DNA from: Corynebacterium sp. ACRPH
GTDB lineage: Bacteria; Actinomycetota; Actinomycetes; Mycobacteriales; Mycobacteriaceae
Assembly: GCF_022347285.1 (NCBI RefSeq)
Contig: NZ_JAKRND010000011.1
Location: 20,778-84,777 of the forward strand
DNA length: 64,000 nucleotides
Direction of reading: 5' to 3'
Shown here: piece by piece, positions 36,159 through 45,992 of the stretch
How positions within the stretch are numbered: the first letter of the stretch is position 1
Layout of the letters: every line of letters begins with the position of its first letter
Notes under the pieces: model-generated
Database searches by the model: none
Told to the model about the DNA's origin: nothing
The model's input: the letters and a program-made list of their open reading frames with translations, nothing else
Position numbers and translations under genes: made by a program

Positions 36159-37997
36159 CTACTTCTGCACCGGCGCCCACTCCGGGCCGGTCTCCGCCAG
36201 CTCCGGGTCGAGCTTCGGGAACAGCGGCTTAGGCTTGCTGAGCTTAGTGCCCGGCTGGATCTCCTGGCGCGCCCACGTGGCCTTTTGCTTGGAGTAGTCG
36301 CCCATGATGACGGGGTAGGTGCGCCCTTCTTCGGGCAACCCGACGCCCACCGGTTGGCGCGGAGACTCATCCGTTACCTCGACAACCTCCGGCTGGGCCG
36401 CCCAGATGCCCTCGCCGCCGAGAGTTTCGAAGATCTTCTGCGCGGAGAACGGCAGGTACGGGGTCAGCAAGGTGTTCACGTCGGAGACAACCTGCAGAGC
36501 GGTGTACAGAACCGTAGCCAGGCGCTCGCGCTGGTCTTCGTCCTTCGCCAACTTCCACGGCTCCATAGCCGCGATGTACTGGTTCGCGCGTCCCGCGATG
36601 CGCATGGCCTCGGTGATGCCGGCCTTGAAGCGGGAGAGGTTAATGTTATCGCCGACAACGTCGAATGCCTTGGCGGACTCGGCGAGCAGCGCCTCGTCCT
36701 CTGCAGTCAGCGGTCCCGGGGCGGGAACCTCACCGAAATTCTTGTGAGCCATGGAGACGGTGCGGTTCACCAGGTTGCCCCACTCGTTGGCTAGCTCGGA
36801 GTTGATGCGGCGAACGAACTCGTCCCAGGTGAAATCCGTATCGGTGGTCTCCGGCCCAGCGGTAGCGATGAAGTAACGTAGCGCGTCGGGGCCGAACTCC
36901 TTCAGGAAGTCGCGCACGTAGATCACCACACCCTTGGAGGAGGAGAACTTGGAACCCGACATCGTCAGGAACTCGGAGGATACGACCTCCGTCGGCAGGT
37001 TCAGCGCCGGATCGGCCAGATCGCCAGCCTCGCCGCCTTTGGAACCCTGGCCACCGTAGCCCAGCAGCTCCGCCGGCCAGATCTGGGAGTGGAAAGTGAT
37101 GTTGTCCTTACCCATGAAGTAGTAGGACAGGGCCTCCGGGTCGTTCCACCACTTCCGCCAGGCCTCCGGGTCGCCGATGCGCCAGGCCCATTCGATGGAC
37201 GCGGAGAGGTATCCCACGACAGCGTCAAACCAGACATAGAGCTTCTTGGCGTTATTGTCTTGCCAGCCCTCGACGGGGATCGGCACGCCCCAGTCGATGT
37301 CGCGGGACATGGCGCGCGGGCGGATGTCTTCCAGCAGGTTCAGGGAGAACTTCAACACGTTCGGGCGCCAGTCGGTGCGGCCCTTCAGCCACGTGGTGAG
37401 GGCTTCTGCTAGTGCGGGCAGGTCGAGCATGAAGTGCTCGGTGTCGATGAACTCCGGTGTTTCGCCGTTGATCTTGGAACGCGGGTCGATCAGGTCCTCG
37501 GGATCCAGCTGGTTTCCGCAGTTGTCACACTGATCTCCGCGGGCGTCATTAGCGCCACAGATCGGGCAGGTGCCCTCGATGTAACGATCCGGGAGAGTAC
37601 GGCCCGTGGACGAGCTGATGGCACCGCGGGTGGTCTGAGTGACCATGTAGCCGTTGTTGTACAGGCCGGTGAAGAGCTCCTGCACGACCGCGTAGTGGTT
37701 GCGGGTGGTGGTGCGGGTGAACAGGTCATAAGAAAGGCCGAGGCCCGCGAGGTCCTCGACGATGATGCGGTTGTAGCGATCCGCCAACTCCTGGACGGTC
37801 GTGCCTTCCTTCTCCGCCTGCACCAGCAACGGGGTGCCGTGCTCGTCGGTGCCCGAAACCATGAGCACCTCGTTGCCAGCCATTCGCTGATAACGCGCGA
37901 AAACGTCCGAAGGCACGCCAAATCCGGCAACGTGGCCGATGTGGCGGGGGCCGTTAGCGTAGGGCCATGCAACTGAGGTGAGAACTCGTTTCGACAT
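36159..37997 (-). CDS. metG: Methionine--tRNA ligase
   Basis: This class I aminoacyl-tRNA synthetase has 612 residues. It shows the HIGH-type signature [12 protein letters not shown], the zinc knuckle [18 protein letters not shown], the tRNA-binding [12 protein letters not shown] region and the KMSKS-type loop [11 protein letters not shown]. It has an anticodon-binding helical bundle but no C-terminal EMAP-like dimerisation domain, like the mycobacterial enzyme. ATG 37997 is the start. It is upstream of and codirectional with tatD and rpfB, with an MFS gene and a convergent HAD gene inserted between. Confidence 0.97.
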   Translation of the reverse strand: MSKRVLTSVAWPYANGPRHIGHVAGFGVPSDVFARYQRMAGNEVLMVSGTDEHGTPLLVQAEKEGTTVQELADRYNRIIVEDLAGLGLSYDLFTRTTTRNHYAVVQELFTGLYNNGYMVTQTTRGAISSSTGRTLPDRYIEGTCPICGANDARGDQCDNCGNQLDPEDLIDPRSKINGETPEFIDTEHFMLDLPALAEALTTWLKGRTDWRPNVLKFSLNLLEDIRPRAMSRDIDWGVPIPVEGWQDNNAKKLYVWFDAVVGYLSASIEWAWRIGDPEAWRKWWNDPEALSYYFMGKDNITFHSQIWPAELLGYGGQGSKGGEAGDLADPALNLPTEVVSSEFLTMSGSKFSSSKGVVIYVRDFLKEFGPDALRYFIATAGPETTDTDFTWDEFVRRINSELANEWGNLVNRTVSMAHKNFGEVPAPGPLTAEDEALLAESAKAFDVVGDNINLSRFKAGITEAMRIAGRANQYIAAMEPWKLAKDEDQRERLATVLYTALQVVSDVNTLLTPYLPFSAQKIFETLGGEGIWAAQPEVVEVTDESPRQPVGVGLPEEGRTYPVIMGDYSKQKATWARQEIQPGTKLSKPKPLFPKLDPELAETGPEWAPVQK

Positions 37998-38045
37998 AAC
38001 CCTTAGATTAGGTGATCCCCTACCACGACGCGAAAGCAGCCCGGC

Positions 38046-39731
38046 TTAGGAATGCTCTGCGTTGCCGTCTGCGACGGCCTGCGGAACATCGCTCCCACCG
38101 TAACGACGGCTGCGCTTAGCGGCCTTAGCTTCGCTCGGCTGGTTGATGCGACGCTCGCGAGCCATACGCAGGGCGTATTCCCGCTGTGCCTTTTCGTCCA
38201 GGTACAGCTGGTCGTTAGACAGAGCCTTGTAGATGGAGAACATCAGGGCGATAATCACCAGCAAGAACGGGCTGGCGGCGATGATCGTCACGTTCTGCAG
38301 GTTGGTCAGCGCCTCATCGCCGCCGGTAAGCAGCAGCATCAGGGCGATAACCGCGGTGAGCGCACCCCACAGCACAGTGACTCCACGGTTGGCGACCAGC
38401 TGTCCACGCTGCGACATGGAACCCATGACGGTGGAGGCGGAGTCTGCGGAGGTAATGAAGAAGGTCGCCAGCAGAATCATCGCAATGATGCTTGCTACCT
38501 GTCCCATCGGCAGGGTCTGCAGCAGGTTAAACAGCTGGCTGGTGGCCTCGCCATCGCCCCAGATGGAGTTGCCGGTCTCCTCCGCGTTGATCGCGGCACC
38601 GCCAAAGATAGAGAACCAAATGATGGTCACAATAGTTGGGACCATCAGGACCACGCATACGAACTCGCGGATCGTACGGCCGCGGGAAATGCGGGCGACG
38701 AACATGCCGACGAACGGAGACCAGGAGACCCACCATGCCCAGTAGAAGATGGTCCAGGTGCCCAGCCACTCATCCGCACCATCGCCGGAGTTAGCGGTGC
38801 GGGCGGCCATCTGGAAGAACTGGGACAGGTAGTTACCCAGGGAGGTCGGGATCAGGTTCAGAATCACCACGGTCGGCCCGAGAATCAGGACAAACAGCGC
38901 AATGAGACCAGCCAGAACCATGTTGGTGTTGGACAGGTACTGAATGCCCTTGCCCACACCGGAAGCGGCGGAAGCCAGGAAGCAAAGACCCAGGATCACG
39001 ATGGTGCCGACAATCACCCACGTGCCAGGATTAGAAATCAGCCCCGTGGCATCCAGACCGGCCTGGATCTGCACGGCACCCAAGCCCAGGGAAGCTGCGG
39101 TACCGAAAACCGTCGCGAAGATGGCGGCAATGTCGATGATCTTGCCCAGCGCGCCCTCGGCGCGCTTCTCCCCGATCAACGGAATAAACGTCGCGGACAG
39201 CAGCTGCTTGTGCCCCATACGGAAGGTGCCATATGCAATGGCCAGCGCCACGATGGCGTACAGCGACCACGGGTGCAGGCCCCAGTGGAACAGCGTGGAG
39301 GCGAAGGAGCTAGCCACATCGTTCTCCTGCGCCCCCGGCACGCCGTCGCGGTAGTACGTCAACGGCTCGGTCACACCGTAGAACATCAGGCCAATGCCCA
39401 TGCCCGCGGCGAACATCATGGCCACCCAGGAGATGCTGTTAAACTCCGGCGGCTCGTTATCCTTGCCCAGGCGAATGTGCCCGAACTTACTGAACGCAAT
39501 GAACAGAATGAACCCGACAAACACCGTGCCGGCGAGGACATACAGCCAGCCCCAGTCACCTACGACATAGCTCAACGCCGTCGAGGCGAAGGCGGCGAAG
39601 CTATCGCCACCAAATACGCCCCACAGCACGACAGCCAGGATGAGGGCTGCCGCACAGCCCGTGACTACCCAGTCGATGGACTGTTCCTGATCAGCCTCAG
39701 TCGGTGCTACTTCTTCTCTTGATACAGTCAT
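38046..39731 (-). CDS. BCCT family osmolyte transporter (betaine/ectoine type)
   Basis: The 561-residue protein has 12 transmembrane helices. It contains the sodium-dependent BCCT glycine motif [16 protein letters not shown] and the signature [31 protein letters not shown], including the aromatic substrate box. The basic C-terminal tail of about 50 residues is of the kind that senses osmotic stress in BetP. Relatives in Corynebacterium are BetP, EctP and LcoP, and the substrate may be betaine, ectoine or proline. ATG 39731 is used although the GAGGA upstream is very close. The 172 bases upstream to rsmI probably hold its promoter; I see no clear boxes. Confidence 0.93.
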   Translation of the reverse strand: MTVSREEVAPTEADQEQSIDWVVTGCAAALILAVVLWGVFGGDSFAAFASTALSYVVGDWGWLYVLAGTVFVGFILFIAFSKFGHIRLGKDNEPPEFNSISWVAMMFAAGMGIGLMFYGVTEPLTYYRDGVPGAQENDVASSFASTLFHWGLHPWSLYAIVALAIAYGTFRMGHKQLLSATFIPLIGEKRAEGALGKIIDIAAIFATVFGTAASLGLGAVQIQAGLDATGLISNPGTWVIVGTIVILGLCFLASAASGVGKGIQYLSNTNMVLAGLIALFVLILGPTVVILNLIPTSLGNYLSQFFQMAARTANSGDGADEWLGTWTIFYWAWWVSWSPFVGMFVARISRGRTIREFVCVVLMVPTIVTIIWFSIFGGAAINAEETGNSIWGDGEATSQLFNLLQTLPMGQVASIIAMILLATFFITSADSASTVMGSMSQRGQLVANRGVTVLWGALTAVIALMLLLTGGDEALTNLQNVTIIAASPFLLVIIALMFSIYKALSNDQLYLDEKAQREYALRMARERRINQPSEAKAAKRSRRYGGSDVPQAVADGNAEHS

Positions 39732-39903
39732 TCCTCAATATTGGGGGGTATTGTGGGGGCTTTTCAACCGCAGTGGTGCCCCAACCACGCCCGGACGGCG
39801 CCTTTAGCCTCGGCTTCGGTCTCCCCTAAACCCCTATTCACCTGCCTTTATCCCCAACACAGGCCACCCGCCTCTCAGCCCAGCTAAAAACTTTTGAAAA
39901 ACC

Positions 39904-40827
39904 CTAGTTTTCTTCGCGTCCGCGCAGCACAGCTTCATAAAGCTCGCGCTTGCTCACGCCCTTGGCCTTTGCCACGTCTCCGGCCGCCGCCTTCAGACGC
40001 TCCCCCTCCGCCACTTTCTGCTCCACCAACTCGACCAACGATTCCACGTCCGGTTCTGCCTGCTCGTCCGCAGCATCCACCACCACGCAGATCTCCCCCT
40101 TCACGCCGTTTTCCGCCCACTCGGCCAGCTCGCGCAGCCCGCCGACCTTCACCTCTTCAAAGGTCTTCGTCAGCTCGCGGCACACCGCCGCCTGTCGGTG
40201 ATCCCCCAGCTCTTCGGCTGCTACCTGCAGAGTCTTGGCCAGCCTGTGCGGGGATTCAAAGAAGCAGACGGCGTAGGGGGCGTCACTAAAAGAACCAAAG
40301 AACGAACGCCGGGCGCCGTCCTTGCGTGGGGCGAAGCCCAGGAACGCGAAGTGGCCCACCCCCAAGCCGGATAGCGCCAGAGCGGTCGGCACCGCGGAGG
40401 GACCCGGCAGGCACGTCACCGGCACCCCCGCGCGACGGGCAGCGACGACCAGCGGGAAACCAGGGTCGGAGACGGAGGGCATGCCGGCGTCCGTCACCAC
40501 CAGCACGCGCCGGCCCTGCTCTGCCTGCTCCACGAAGAACTCCGCCCGCTCGGCCTCGTTGTGGTCGAAGTTGGAGTAGATCCGGCCGGCAATCTCCACC
40601 CCCAGCGTGTCCGCGAGCGCCCGGGTGCGGCGGGTGTCCTCCGCAGCCACGATGTCGGCGCTGGCCAGCGCGTCGATCAGCCGCACCGAGGCATCCAGCG
40701 GATTGCCCAGCGGCGTGGCCGCCAAGATGATTCCTCCCTGCGGCAGAGGTCGATTCTCGGCGGCGCGGGTAAGCAGCGCAGCGACTGCGTCTGCGGGGAG
40801 AGTCTTGGCATCTACGGGTTCACTCAT
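39904..40827 (-). CDS. rsmI: 16S rRNA (cytidine1402-2'-O)-methyltransferase
   Basis: RsmI 2'-O-methylates C1402 in the decoding centre. This 307-residue SAM enzyme of the tetrapyrrole-methylase fold shows GGIILAATPLGNPLDAS, AAEDTRRTRALADTLG, VVTDAGMPSVSDPG, CLPGPSAVPTALALSG and CFFESPHRLAKTL. ATG 40827 is chosen because the domain begins about 25 residues later; the frame open to 41100 overlaps the divergent pmt gene. It is divergently paired with pmt, the arrangement found in mycobacteria. Motif copy 13 lies in the coding region. Confidence 0.95.
   Translation of the reverse strand: MSEPVDAKTLPADAVAALLTRAAENRPLPQGGIILAATPLGNPLDASVRLIDALASADIVAAEDTRRTRALADTLGVEIAGRIYSNFDHNEAERAEFFVEQAEQGRRVLVVTDAGMPSVSDPGFPLVVAARRAGVPVTCLPGPSAVPTALALSGLGVGHFAFLGFAPRKDGARRSFFGSFSDAPYAVCFFESPHRLAKTLQVAAEELGDHRQAAVCRELTKTFEEVKVGGLRELAEWAENGVKGEICVVVDAADEQAEPDVESLVELVEQKVAEGERLKAAAGDVAKAKGVSKRELYEAVLRGREEN
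40279..40296 (-). repeat. Recurrent TTAnTGACGCC motif, copy 13 (in rsmI)
   Basis: Minus-strand reading: GGTTCTTTTAGTGACGCC, coding as Gly-Ser-Phe-Ser-Asp-Ala. Confidence 0.65.
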
Positions 40828-40888
40828 ACCCGCCAGTATGCCCGCCAGTGCGCCCGATTGTCCGGAGCTTCTACTACAGTTGGCTTTC

Positions 40889-42508
40889 GTGCCGACCACA
40901 CCGACTCCCCCGCTTGCCGACATTCCTGCAGCGTCCGCCGACCAGCGCGCCACGACCGACGTGGGCAGTCGCGCACGCAACGCTATGCCTGGGCGCCGCA
41001 CATTCGCTTTCACTCGGTGGACGGGCATCCTGGTTGTCCTCGGCCTGTTCGGTGCGCTCAGCCGCCTGCTGATGCTGCAGCGCCCCACGGATGCGGGCAC
41101 CCCGGTGTTCGACGAGAAGCACTATGTGCCGCAGGCCTGGCAGATTCTGCAGAGCTGGTCTAACCCGCTGATCGGCGGTATCGAAGACAATCCCGGCTAC
41201 GGCCTGGTCGTCCACCCGCCCTTGGGCAAGCAGTTCGAGGCGATGGGCATGGCTGTGTTTGGCTATACGCCATGGGGCTGGCGAATCATGTCCGCCCTGC
41301 TGGCTGTGGTGACGATCCTGCTGATTGCCACGATTGCGCGCCGAGTGTCGAAGTCCGACCTTATCGGTTTGTTCGCCGGCATTATTGCTCTGTGCGACGG
41401 GATCCTCTTCGTCACGGGGCGTTCGGCCATGCTGGATCACTTCCAGGTGTTCCTGGTGTGCCTGGCGACCTACTTCGCGGTGCGGGATGCCGAGCAGATG
41501 GAGGCCCGCTTCCAGCGCGTCTGGGCCGCTGACCGGATCCACGATTTCGCCCTCGGCCCGCGCATGGGCTACCGCTGGTGGCGATTCGCCGCAGGCGTGG
41601 CGCTGGGCTTGTCGCTTTCGGTGAAGTGGAATGGCCTGTACTACATGGCCTTCTTCGGGGTGACGATTGTTGCGGTTGATTATTTTCGACGCCACCGTTT
41701 CGGCGTGCGCCGTCCCCTCCTCGGGACCGCTTTCTTCGACGCTCTGCCCTCCTTCTTTTCCATCGTGATCGTCCCCGCGATCCTGTACGTGGTCAGCTGG
41801 CGGGCCTGGTTCGCCTCCGAGACCGGCGTGTTCCGCCACGCCGTGGAGTCCGAGCAGTACACCAACACCACCGGGGATTGGTTCTGGTCTTTCCTGCCCG
41901 ATACCCTGCAGAACTTCATCTACTATCACGTGTCCGTCATGCGCTTTCACACGGAGCTGACGAACTCTAACGGCCACCACCACAACTGGGAGTCCAAGCC
42001 GTGGTCCTGGCTGGTCTCCAGCCGTTCGTTGATGTACTACAACCCATCCAGTGACGAGGGCATCCACAAGGTGATCCTGCTTGTCGGCACCCCCGCTATC
42101 TGGTGGTTCTGCGTCCCCGCCATGCTGTGGGGCCTGTGGTGCCTGATAGTGCACAAGGATCGCCGCTGGGTGGTTCCCGTCATCGGTTTTGCAGCCGGCT
42201 TCCTGCCTTGGCTAGTCAACCTCGATCGCCAGATGTACCTGTTCTACGCAGCTAACTTGGCTCCGTTCCTGGCGATTGCGCTGGCTATGGCTCTGGGGCA
42301 GCTGCTGTGCTGGCAGCGCCCGGGCGTTGCCACCCAGCCGCACTCCTCCCCTAAGGCCTTCGTGAAGGCTCGCCCCGGCCAACTAGCGGTAGTGATCTAC
42401 CTGATGCTGGTGGTCTGGAACTCTCTTTACTTCCTGCCGATCTACACGGCCACTCCGCTTTCCGATTTCGCCTTCGACATGCGGATGTGGCTGCCTTCCT
42501 GGCGCTAA
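40889..42508 (+). CDS. pmt: Protein O-mannosyltransferase (GT39)
   Basis: This 539-residue GT-C enzyme transfers mannose from polyprenyl-phosphate-mannose to Ser/Thr of exported proteins. After a polar N-terminus the first helix (TGILVVLGLFGALSRLL) leads to the catalytic acidic pair in TPVFDEKHYVPQAWQ. About ten more helices follow, with HYWSxxx-like GHHHNWESKPWSWLVSSR in a large loop. GTG 40889 is selected because the frame further upstream is antisense to rsmI. TACAGT ends 9 bases before it, which fits leaderless transcription. Its stop codon overlaps that of the convergent zinc-finger membrane gene. A C-variant of the recurrent motif (TTATTTTCGACGCC) occurs at 41680-41693. Confidence 0.92.
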   Translation: MPTTPTPPLADIPAASADQRATTDVGSRARNAMPGRRTFAFTRWTGILVVLGLFGALSRLLMLQRPTDAGTPVFDEKHYVPQAWQILQSWSNPLIGGIEDNPGYGLVVHPPLGKQFEAMGMAVFGYTPWGWRIMSALLAVVTILLIATIARRVSKSDLIGLFAGIIALCDGILFVTGRSAMLDHFQVFLVCLATYFAVRDAEQMEARFQRVWAADRIHDFALGPRMGYRWWRFAAGVALGLSLSVKWNGLYYMAFFGVTIVAVDYFRRHRFGVRRPLLGTAFFDALPSFFSIVIVPAILYVVSWRAWFASETGVFRHAVESEQYTNTTGDWFWSFLPDTLQNFIYYHVSVMRFHTELTNSNGHHHNWESKPWSWLVSSRSLMYYNPSSDEGIHKVILLVGTPAIWWFCVPAMLWGLWCLIVHKDRRWVVPVIGFAAGFLPWLVNLDRQMYLFYAANLAPFLAIALAMALGQLLCWQRPGVATQPHSSPKAFVKARPGQLAVVIYLMLVVWNSLYFLPIYTATPLSDFAFDMRMWLPSWR

Positions 42509-43287
42509 CCCCAGCCCCGCGGTCGTGGCTCGCCGAGCTCGAAGGTGGAGTTGCGTCGGGCGTCGCTCGGGCTGAAGTTCACCGGCTGTGCCATCAGCGC
42601 GCGCAGCGACTGTTGCAGCGGCATGAACACGTTCTGCCTGCCAGCCCACACCACGACCAGGGCCACGACCGCCGCCAAGTGCACCAGCAGCAGCCAGAGT
42701 GTGGTCAGGCTGCCACCTTCCCCGACCATGCTCAGCACGATCTCCCGCGTTGCGAACCCTAGACCGAAAGCCCATAACCCCAGGTAAATCGGCAACACTG
42801 CGGCAGCCGCTTTCGGGCGCCAAGCAGCCCAAAGGAGGCCACCGGCCAGCGCAAAGCGCATCGTCGCCGCGTCGGAGACTAGTCGGAGCTGAGACGAGTC
42901 GGCGTCATCCCCAATGGGCGAGCCGAACAACAGCGATAGGCCCCACACAACATAAACCAGCGCCACGGCAACAAGGGCGAAGCGGCCAAAGTAAAGAGGC
43001 AGCTGACGGCGGCGCAGGCCTCCGCTGATCTGGGGGTTGTGATCGGCCTGCTCGAGCACCTGTGCGAGGAGCGCCGCTTTCTGCTCGTCGCCCGGCTCCG
43101 TCGTGGGGCCATCATCCGTTGGGGTGGCGGAGACGTTCATCCGGCGGCCCAACGCGGTGACGGTGGCATACCAACGTTGGCAGTCCTCACAGGCGGCAAG
43201 GTGCGCGTCGACGAGGTCGTCGGACAGCTCGGCGGTTTCGCCGTCGAGCCGGGCGGACATCGAGGTCCTGACCGCTTGACAGTCCAT
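42505..43287 (-). CDS. Zinc-finger (zf-HC2/ZAS-like) membrane protein, possible anti-sigma factor
   Basis: This 260-residue protein has an N-terminal Cys3...His29-x3-Cys33-x2-Cys36 pattern (MDCQAVRTSM..., DAHLAACEDCQRWY), the hallmark of zinc-binding anti-sigma domains. About five membrane helices follow between residues 100 and 230 (FGRFALVAVALVYVVWGLSLL onward). Typical partners are ECF sigma factors, but no sigma gene is adjacent. Several corynebacterial relatives are annotated simply as zf-HC2 proteins. The start is ATG 43287. It is 36 bases downstream of the DoxX gene on the same strand. Confidence 0.75.
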   Translation of the reverse strand: MDCQAVRTSMSARLDGETAELSDDLVDAHLAACEDCQRWYATVTALGRRMNVSATPTDDGPTTEPGDEQKAALLAQVLEQADHNPQISGGLRRRQLPLYFGRFALVAVALVYVVWGLSLLFGSPIGDDADSSQLRLVSDAATMRFALAGGLLWAAWRPKAAAAVLPIYLGLWAFGLGFATREIVLSMVGEGGSLTTLWLLLVHLAAVVALVVVWAGRQNVFMPLQQSLRALMAQPVNFSPSDARRNSTFELGEPRPRGWG

Positions 43288-43323
43288 GCTCTTAATCCCG
43301 CCTCTTGCGTGCTTTACCTAACT

Positions 43324-43746
43324 TCAGCCGAAGCGTGAGAGGGCCTTATCCAGGCTCGCGCGCCCCGCGCCGAAAACAACAATCATCATAAGGGAGACGA
43401 CCAGGAGCAGCACAAACTCCATGCCCCCGTCGGCGACGAAAAAACCGTTGGACCAGTGCACGAAGTACAGCACCAGTGCGCTGTAAATGGCGAAGAGTCC
43501 TGCGACTGCCGTGGTAAGCAGACCAACGATGAGCATCGCGCCGCCGAGCATCTCGAAACTGGCCGCCGCCCAGGCACTGACCTTTGGCTGTGGAATGTGC
43601 AGGCGGTCGAAGGTGGCGACGGTTCCGGTTACTCCGCCCATGCCGTCGATGAAGACTTTCTTCCAGCCGTGGGCAATGAAGATCACGCCGGTGACAAGGC
43701 GCAGGAGCAGCAGGGCCGCGTCACGCGCTGCGGGGTGATTCAGCAT
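43324..43746 (-). CDS. DoxX family membrane protein
   Basis: This 140-residue protein has four hydrophobic helices. The pattern LLLRLVTGVIFIAHGWKKVF, the conserved GTVATFDRLHIPQPKVSAWAAA and FEMLGGAMLIVGLLT are standard DoxX features. DoxX proteins are implicated in redox or thiol-stress membrane complexes in mycobacteria; the role here is inferred from family only. It starts at ATG 43746, 15 bases after the glpR stop codon, so it is probably part of the same transcript as glpR and the zinc-finger gene. Confidence 0.87.
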   Translation of the reverse strand: MLNHPAARDAALLLLRLVTGVIFIAHGWKKVFIDGMGGVTGTVATFDRLHIPQPKVSAWAAASFEMLGGAMLIVGLLTTAVAGLFAIYSALVLYFVHWSNGFFVADGGMEFVLLLVVSLMMIVVFGAGRASLDKALSRFG

Positions 43747-43761
43747 CCGGGAGGTTTACTC

Positions 43762-45162
43762 CTAGACCGCGCGGATGCCGGAGCGCGGATCGATGTATTC
43801 CTCGTCCGAGCCGGTAGCGGATGGTGCCTTCGTGTCCGGACCCCCACCCGGCAGGTCGAAGAAGTCGCTGCCGTCGGCGTACTCCAGGTTGCTGAAGGCC
43901 GGGTCGTCTTCGTCGGTCTCCAGGATCACAGCGCCCGGGCGGATCAGGCGATCCGGCACGCCCAGCTCGTCGTCCTCCGTGTTGCGCACACCCAGGCGGG
44001 CACGGCGCATACGCACCAGGCGGCGGTGGCGCAGCTCGCGCTCCTCGATGGCCTGGCGGCGGAGCATCACCAGGTAGAAGGCGGTGAAGGCCACCATGGC
44101 CACGAAGGTCAGCCACACGCCGCTGCCCAGGGCCAGGCTGGCGCCGAAGGTCAGGGCGCACAGTGCCAGCAGCACCAGCAGCACCTTCTTGCGGCGGTTC
44201 TGGCGTTCGCGGGCCAGGCGCGCGGAGGACACCGGGTCGTAAACGCCGCGACCGCGGCGGGCTGCCAGGTACTGCAGGTCGGCCTCGCTCAGCTCGTCGG
44301 ACTCCTCGAGGATGTCCAGGCTCTTGTCCGCCGGTGCTGCATCGACGTGGTCTACCAAATCTGGTGACGCCTTCACGTCCCCACCGCGCACGTACTCAGT
44401 CGGGACTGCGGCGTATGCGGCCTGGCGGGCGCTCTGCTCTTCGGCGGGCTCGGCGGGTTCGGCGGACTCCGTGGAGTCACTGGCGTCGCTGGACCCAGCA
44501 GACCCAGCAGACTCAGCGCCTGCCTCCGCAGCCTCGCCGTTCATCTCTGCCTTTTTCACCGGGGAGAACTCGCCGGTGTCCATTTCATCCTGGGCGGTGT
44601 AACGCACCGCGCTGCCCGCAGATGCCGCTGCCACGACCTTCTCGGAACCCTCAGCGGCTGCGTCAGCGTCGTCGGTGGTCGCGGCTGCCTGCTCGGGCTT
44701 TTCGGTGGACGTTGCCTTGGCGTCTGCTACCTCGGCGTCTGCTGTCTCGGCGTCCACTACCTCGCCGTCTACCACCTCAGCATCTACCACCGCTGCGTCT
44801 ACGACTTCAGCGTCCACGCTATCCTCGCTGTCCGCGCTGCGCTCGTTGCCCTTCGTGGTCATCAGCGCCCGCAGCCCCCGCGGCTTGCCCGACGTCGCGC
44901 CAGCTGCGGAATCTTCATCTTCCAGCAGAACGTACTCCGGCTCCGCGTCGACCAGCTCCAGCTCCTCGTCATCGGAGGACATGTAGAGACCTTCGGCCGG
45001 CTTGAGCTTGCGCTTCGCCTTCAGCGTGCTGCCCCCTCGGTGCAACACGCGGGTTTCGCTCAGCGCCTGGGCAGTCCGTCGCACGGGTTTTTGGTTGCGC
45101 AGCAGAAGCGGCGCCAACAGCACCAACCAGACGGCGGCAATGAGCAAAAGGGAGCCGGACAC
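43762..45162 (-). CDS. Divisome membrane protein GlpR/SepX-like
   Basis: This 466-residue protein starts with a single transmembrane helix (SGSLLLIAAVWLVLLAPLLLR) followed by a basic segment. A long acidic low-complexity region holds degenerate VDAEV repeats. Two close helices (VLLVLLALCALTFGASLAL, WLTFVAMVAFTAFYLVML) come next, then a conserved tail (RLGVRNTEDDELGVPDRLIRPGAVI). Position next to rimJ and the MoeA-like glp gene identifies it as the receptor that recruits Glp to the division site in Corynebacterium (GlpR), called SepX in Streptomyces. GTG 45162 with upstream GAGGAG is the chosen start; an upstream frame to 45264 lacks family similarity. Confidence 0.83.
   Translation of the reverse strand: MSGSLLLIAAVWLVLLAPLLLRNQKPVRRTAQALSETRVLHRGGSTLKAKRKLKPAEGLYMSSDDEELELVDAEPEYVLLEDEDSAAGATSGKPRGLRALMTTKGNERSADSEDSVDAEVVDAAVVDAEVVDGEVVDAETADAEVADAKATSTEKPEQAAATTDDADAAAEGSEKVVAAASAGSAVRYTAQDEMDTGEFSPVKKAEMNGEAAEAGAESAGSAGSSDASDSTESAEPAEPAEEQSARQAAYAAVPTEYVRGGDVKASPDLVDHVDAAPADKSLDILEESDELSEADLQYLAARRGRGVYDPVSSARLARERQNRRKKVLLVLLALCALTFGASLALGSGVWLTFVAMVAFTAFYLVMLRRQAIEERELRHRRLVRMRRARLGVRNTEDDELGVPDRLIRPGAVILETDEDDPAFSNLEYADGSDFFDLPGGGPDTKAPSATGSDEEYIDPRSGIRAV
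44719..44818. repeat. 15-bp tandem repeat in glpR
   Basis: About six and a half units of 15 bases (for example GGCGTCTGCTACCTC, GGCGTCTGCTGTCTC) encode a VDAEV-type pentapeptide array in the acidic region. Copy number is likely to vary between strains. Confidence 0.7.
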
Positions 45163-45271
45163 GTGTATCAGTTCTCCTCGAAGTTTGTGAAGTTCATGCG
45201 GGCAGCGTGAGTGGTCAAGTGCTTGCCACGCTACCCGCGTAACCCCTATACATGCGCTCGCCACGCCGAGG

Positions 45272-45985
45272 CTAGTTTCGGTTCACAGCCAGCCCCAAGA
45301 TTCCGCGATTTACCAGCCTGCGCACCACCCCGTCTGGAGCCGTTTCCTCCTGTGTCTGCGCCACCAGTAGGTGGTCCCGCCATTCGCCGTTGATGTGCAG
45401 GTTTCGCTGTAGCTGCCCTTCGATGCGGAAGCCGGTTTTCTCTAGGACTTTTCTGGACGCCACGTTCTCCGGCATGACCGTAGCCTCTATCCTGTGCAGC
45501 CCCACTACCTGCATCCCCAAGTCCACGCCCAGCGCTACCGCCGCAGTGGCCACGCCATGGCCTTGGAACCGCGAGTACACCCAGTAGCCGATCCAGGCAC
45601 TGGAGACCGTTCCGTATTGGATGTTGCCTATCGTCAGCTGGCCCGCGAACTCCCCTTCGATGTCGATGACCATCGGCACCAGTAGGCGGTCGGCGGACAG
45701 GACCTGCAAATTGTGGAAAGTCTGCCGCCAGGCCTGCGGGCTGTGCGCTGCAGCCCAGTCCCCCGGCACGGTCGGTTCAAAAGGCTGCAGTAGTTTCTGA
45801 TCCTCGATCCGCGCGGCGCTCCACTGCGCCCCGTCGGTGGCGCGCACGGGGCGCAGGGTTACCGGCAGGGCGGCCGTGGGGGCGTCATTAAGATCTCCGT
45901 ACATGTGCCCACGGCTCAAAACGGTGCGCGTGTGCTGTTCGGGCACCGCGGTGGGGGCGAAGGCGGCGCGCAGTCGGTGAAGCAC
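45272..45985 (-). CDS. rimJ: GNAT N-acetyltransferase, RimJ-like
   Basis: This 237-residue GNAT-fold enzyme has LRPVRATDGAQWSAARIED near the start. FAGQLTIGNIQYGTVSSAWIGYWV is the acceptor-side beta sheet, RFQGHGVATAAVALG is the acetyl-CoA pyrophosphate loop, and LHRIEATVMPENVASRKVLEKTGF is the RimJ/RimL C-terminal signature. It is named after the ribosomal S5 N-terminal acetyltransferase; the true substrate in actinobacteria is unproven. The GTG start at 45985 is 7 bases after the glp stop. Copy 14 of the recurrent motif falls in the N-terminal region. Confidence 0.88.
   Translation of the reverse strand: MLHRLRAAFAPTAVPEQHTRTVLSRGHMYGDLNDAPTAALPVTLRPVRATDGAQWSAARIEDQKLLQPFEPTVPGDWAAAHSPQAWRQTFHNLQVLSADRLLVPMVIDIEGEFAGQLTIGNIQYGTVSSAWIGYWVYSRFQGHGVATAAVALGVDLGMQVVGLHRIEATVMPENVASRKVLEKTGFRIEGQLQRNLHINGEWRDHLLVAQTQEETAPDGVVRRLVNRGILGLAVNRN
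45880..45897 (-). repeat. Recurrent motif, copy 14 (in rimJ)
   Basis: Minus-strand reading: GGAGATCTTAATGACGCC. It retains TTAATGACGCC but has a weak pyrimidine tract. Confidence 0.45.
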
Positions 45986-45992
45986 GGGTGAG

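Noticed and set aside
44701..44830. CRISPR-like appearance of the 15-bp repeats
   Set aside because: The units are contiguous, in frame and coding (VDAEV-type), with no spacers.
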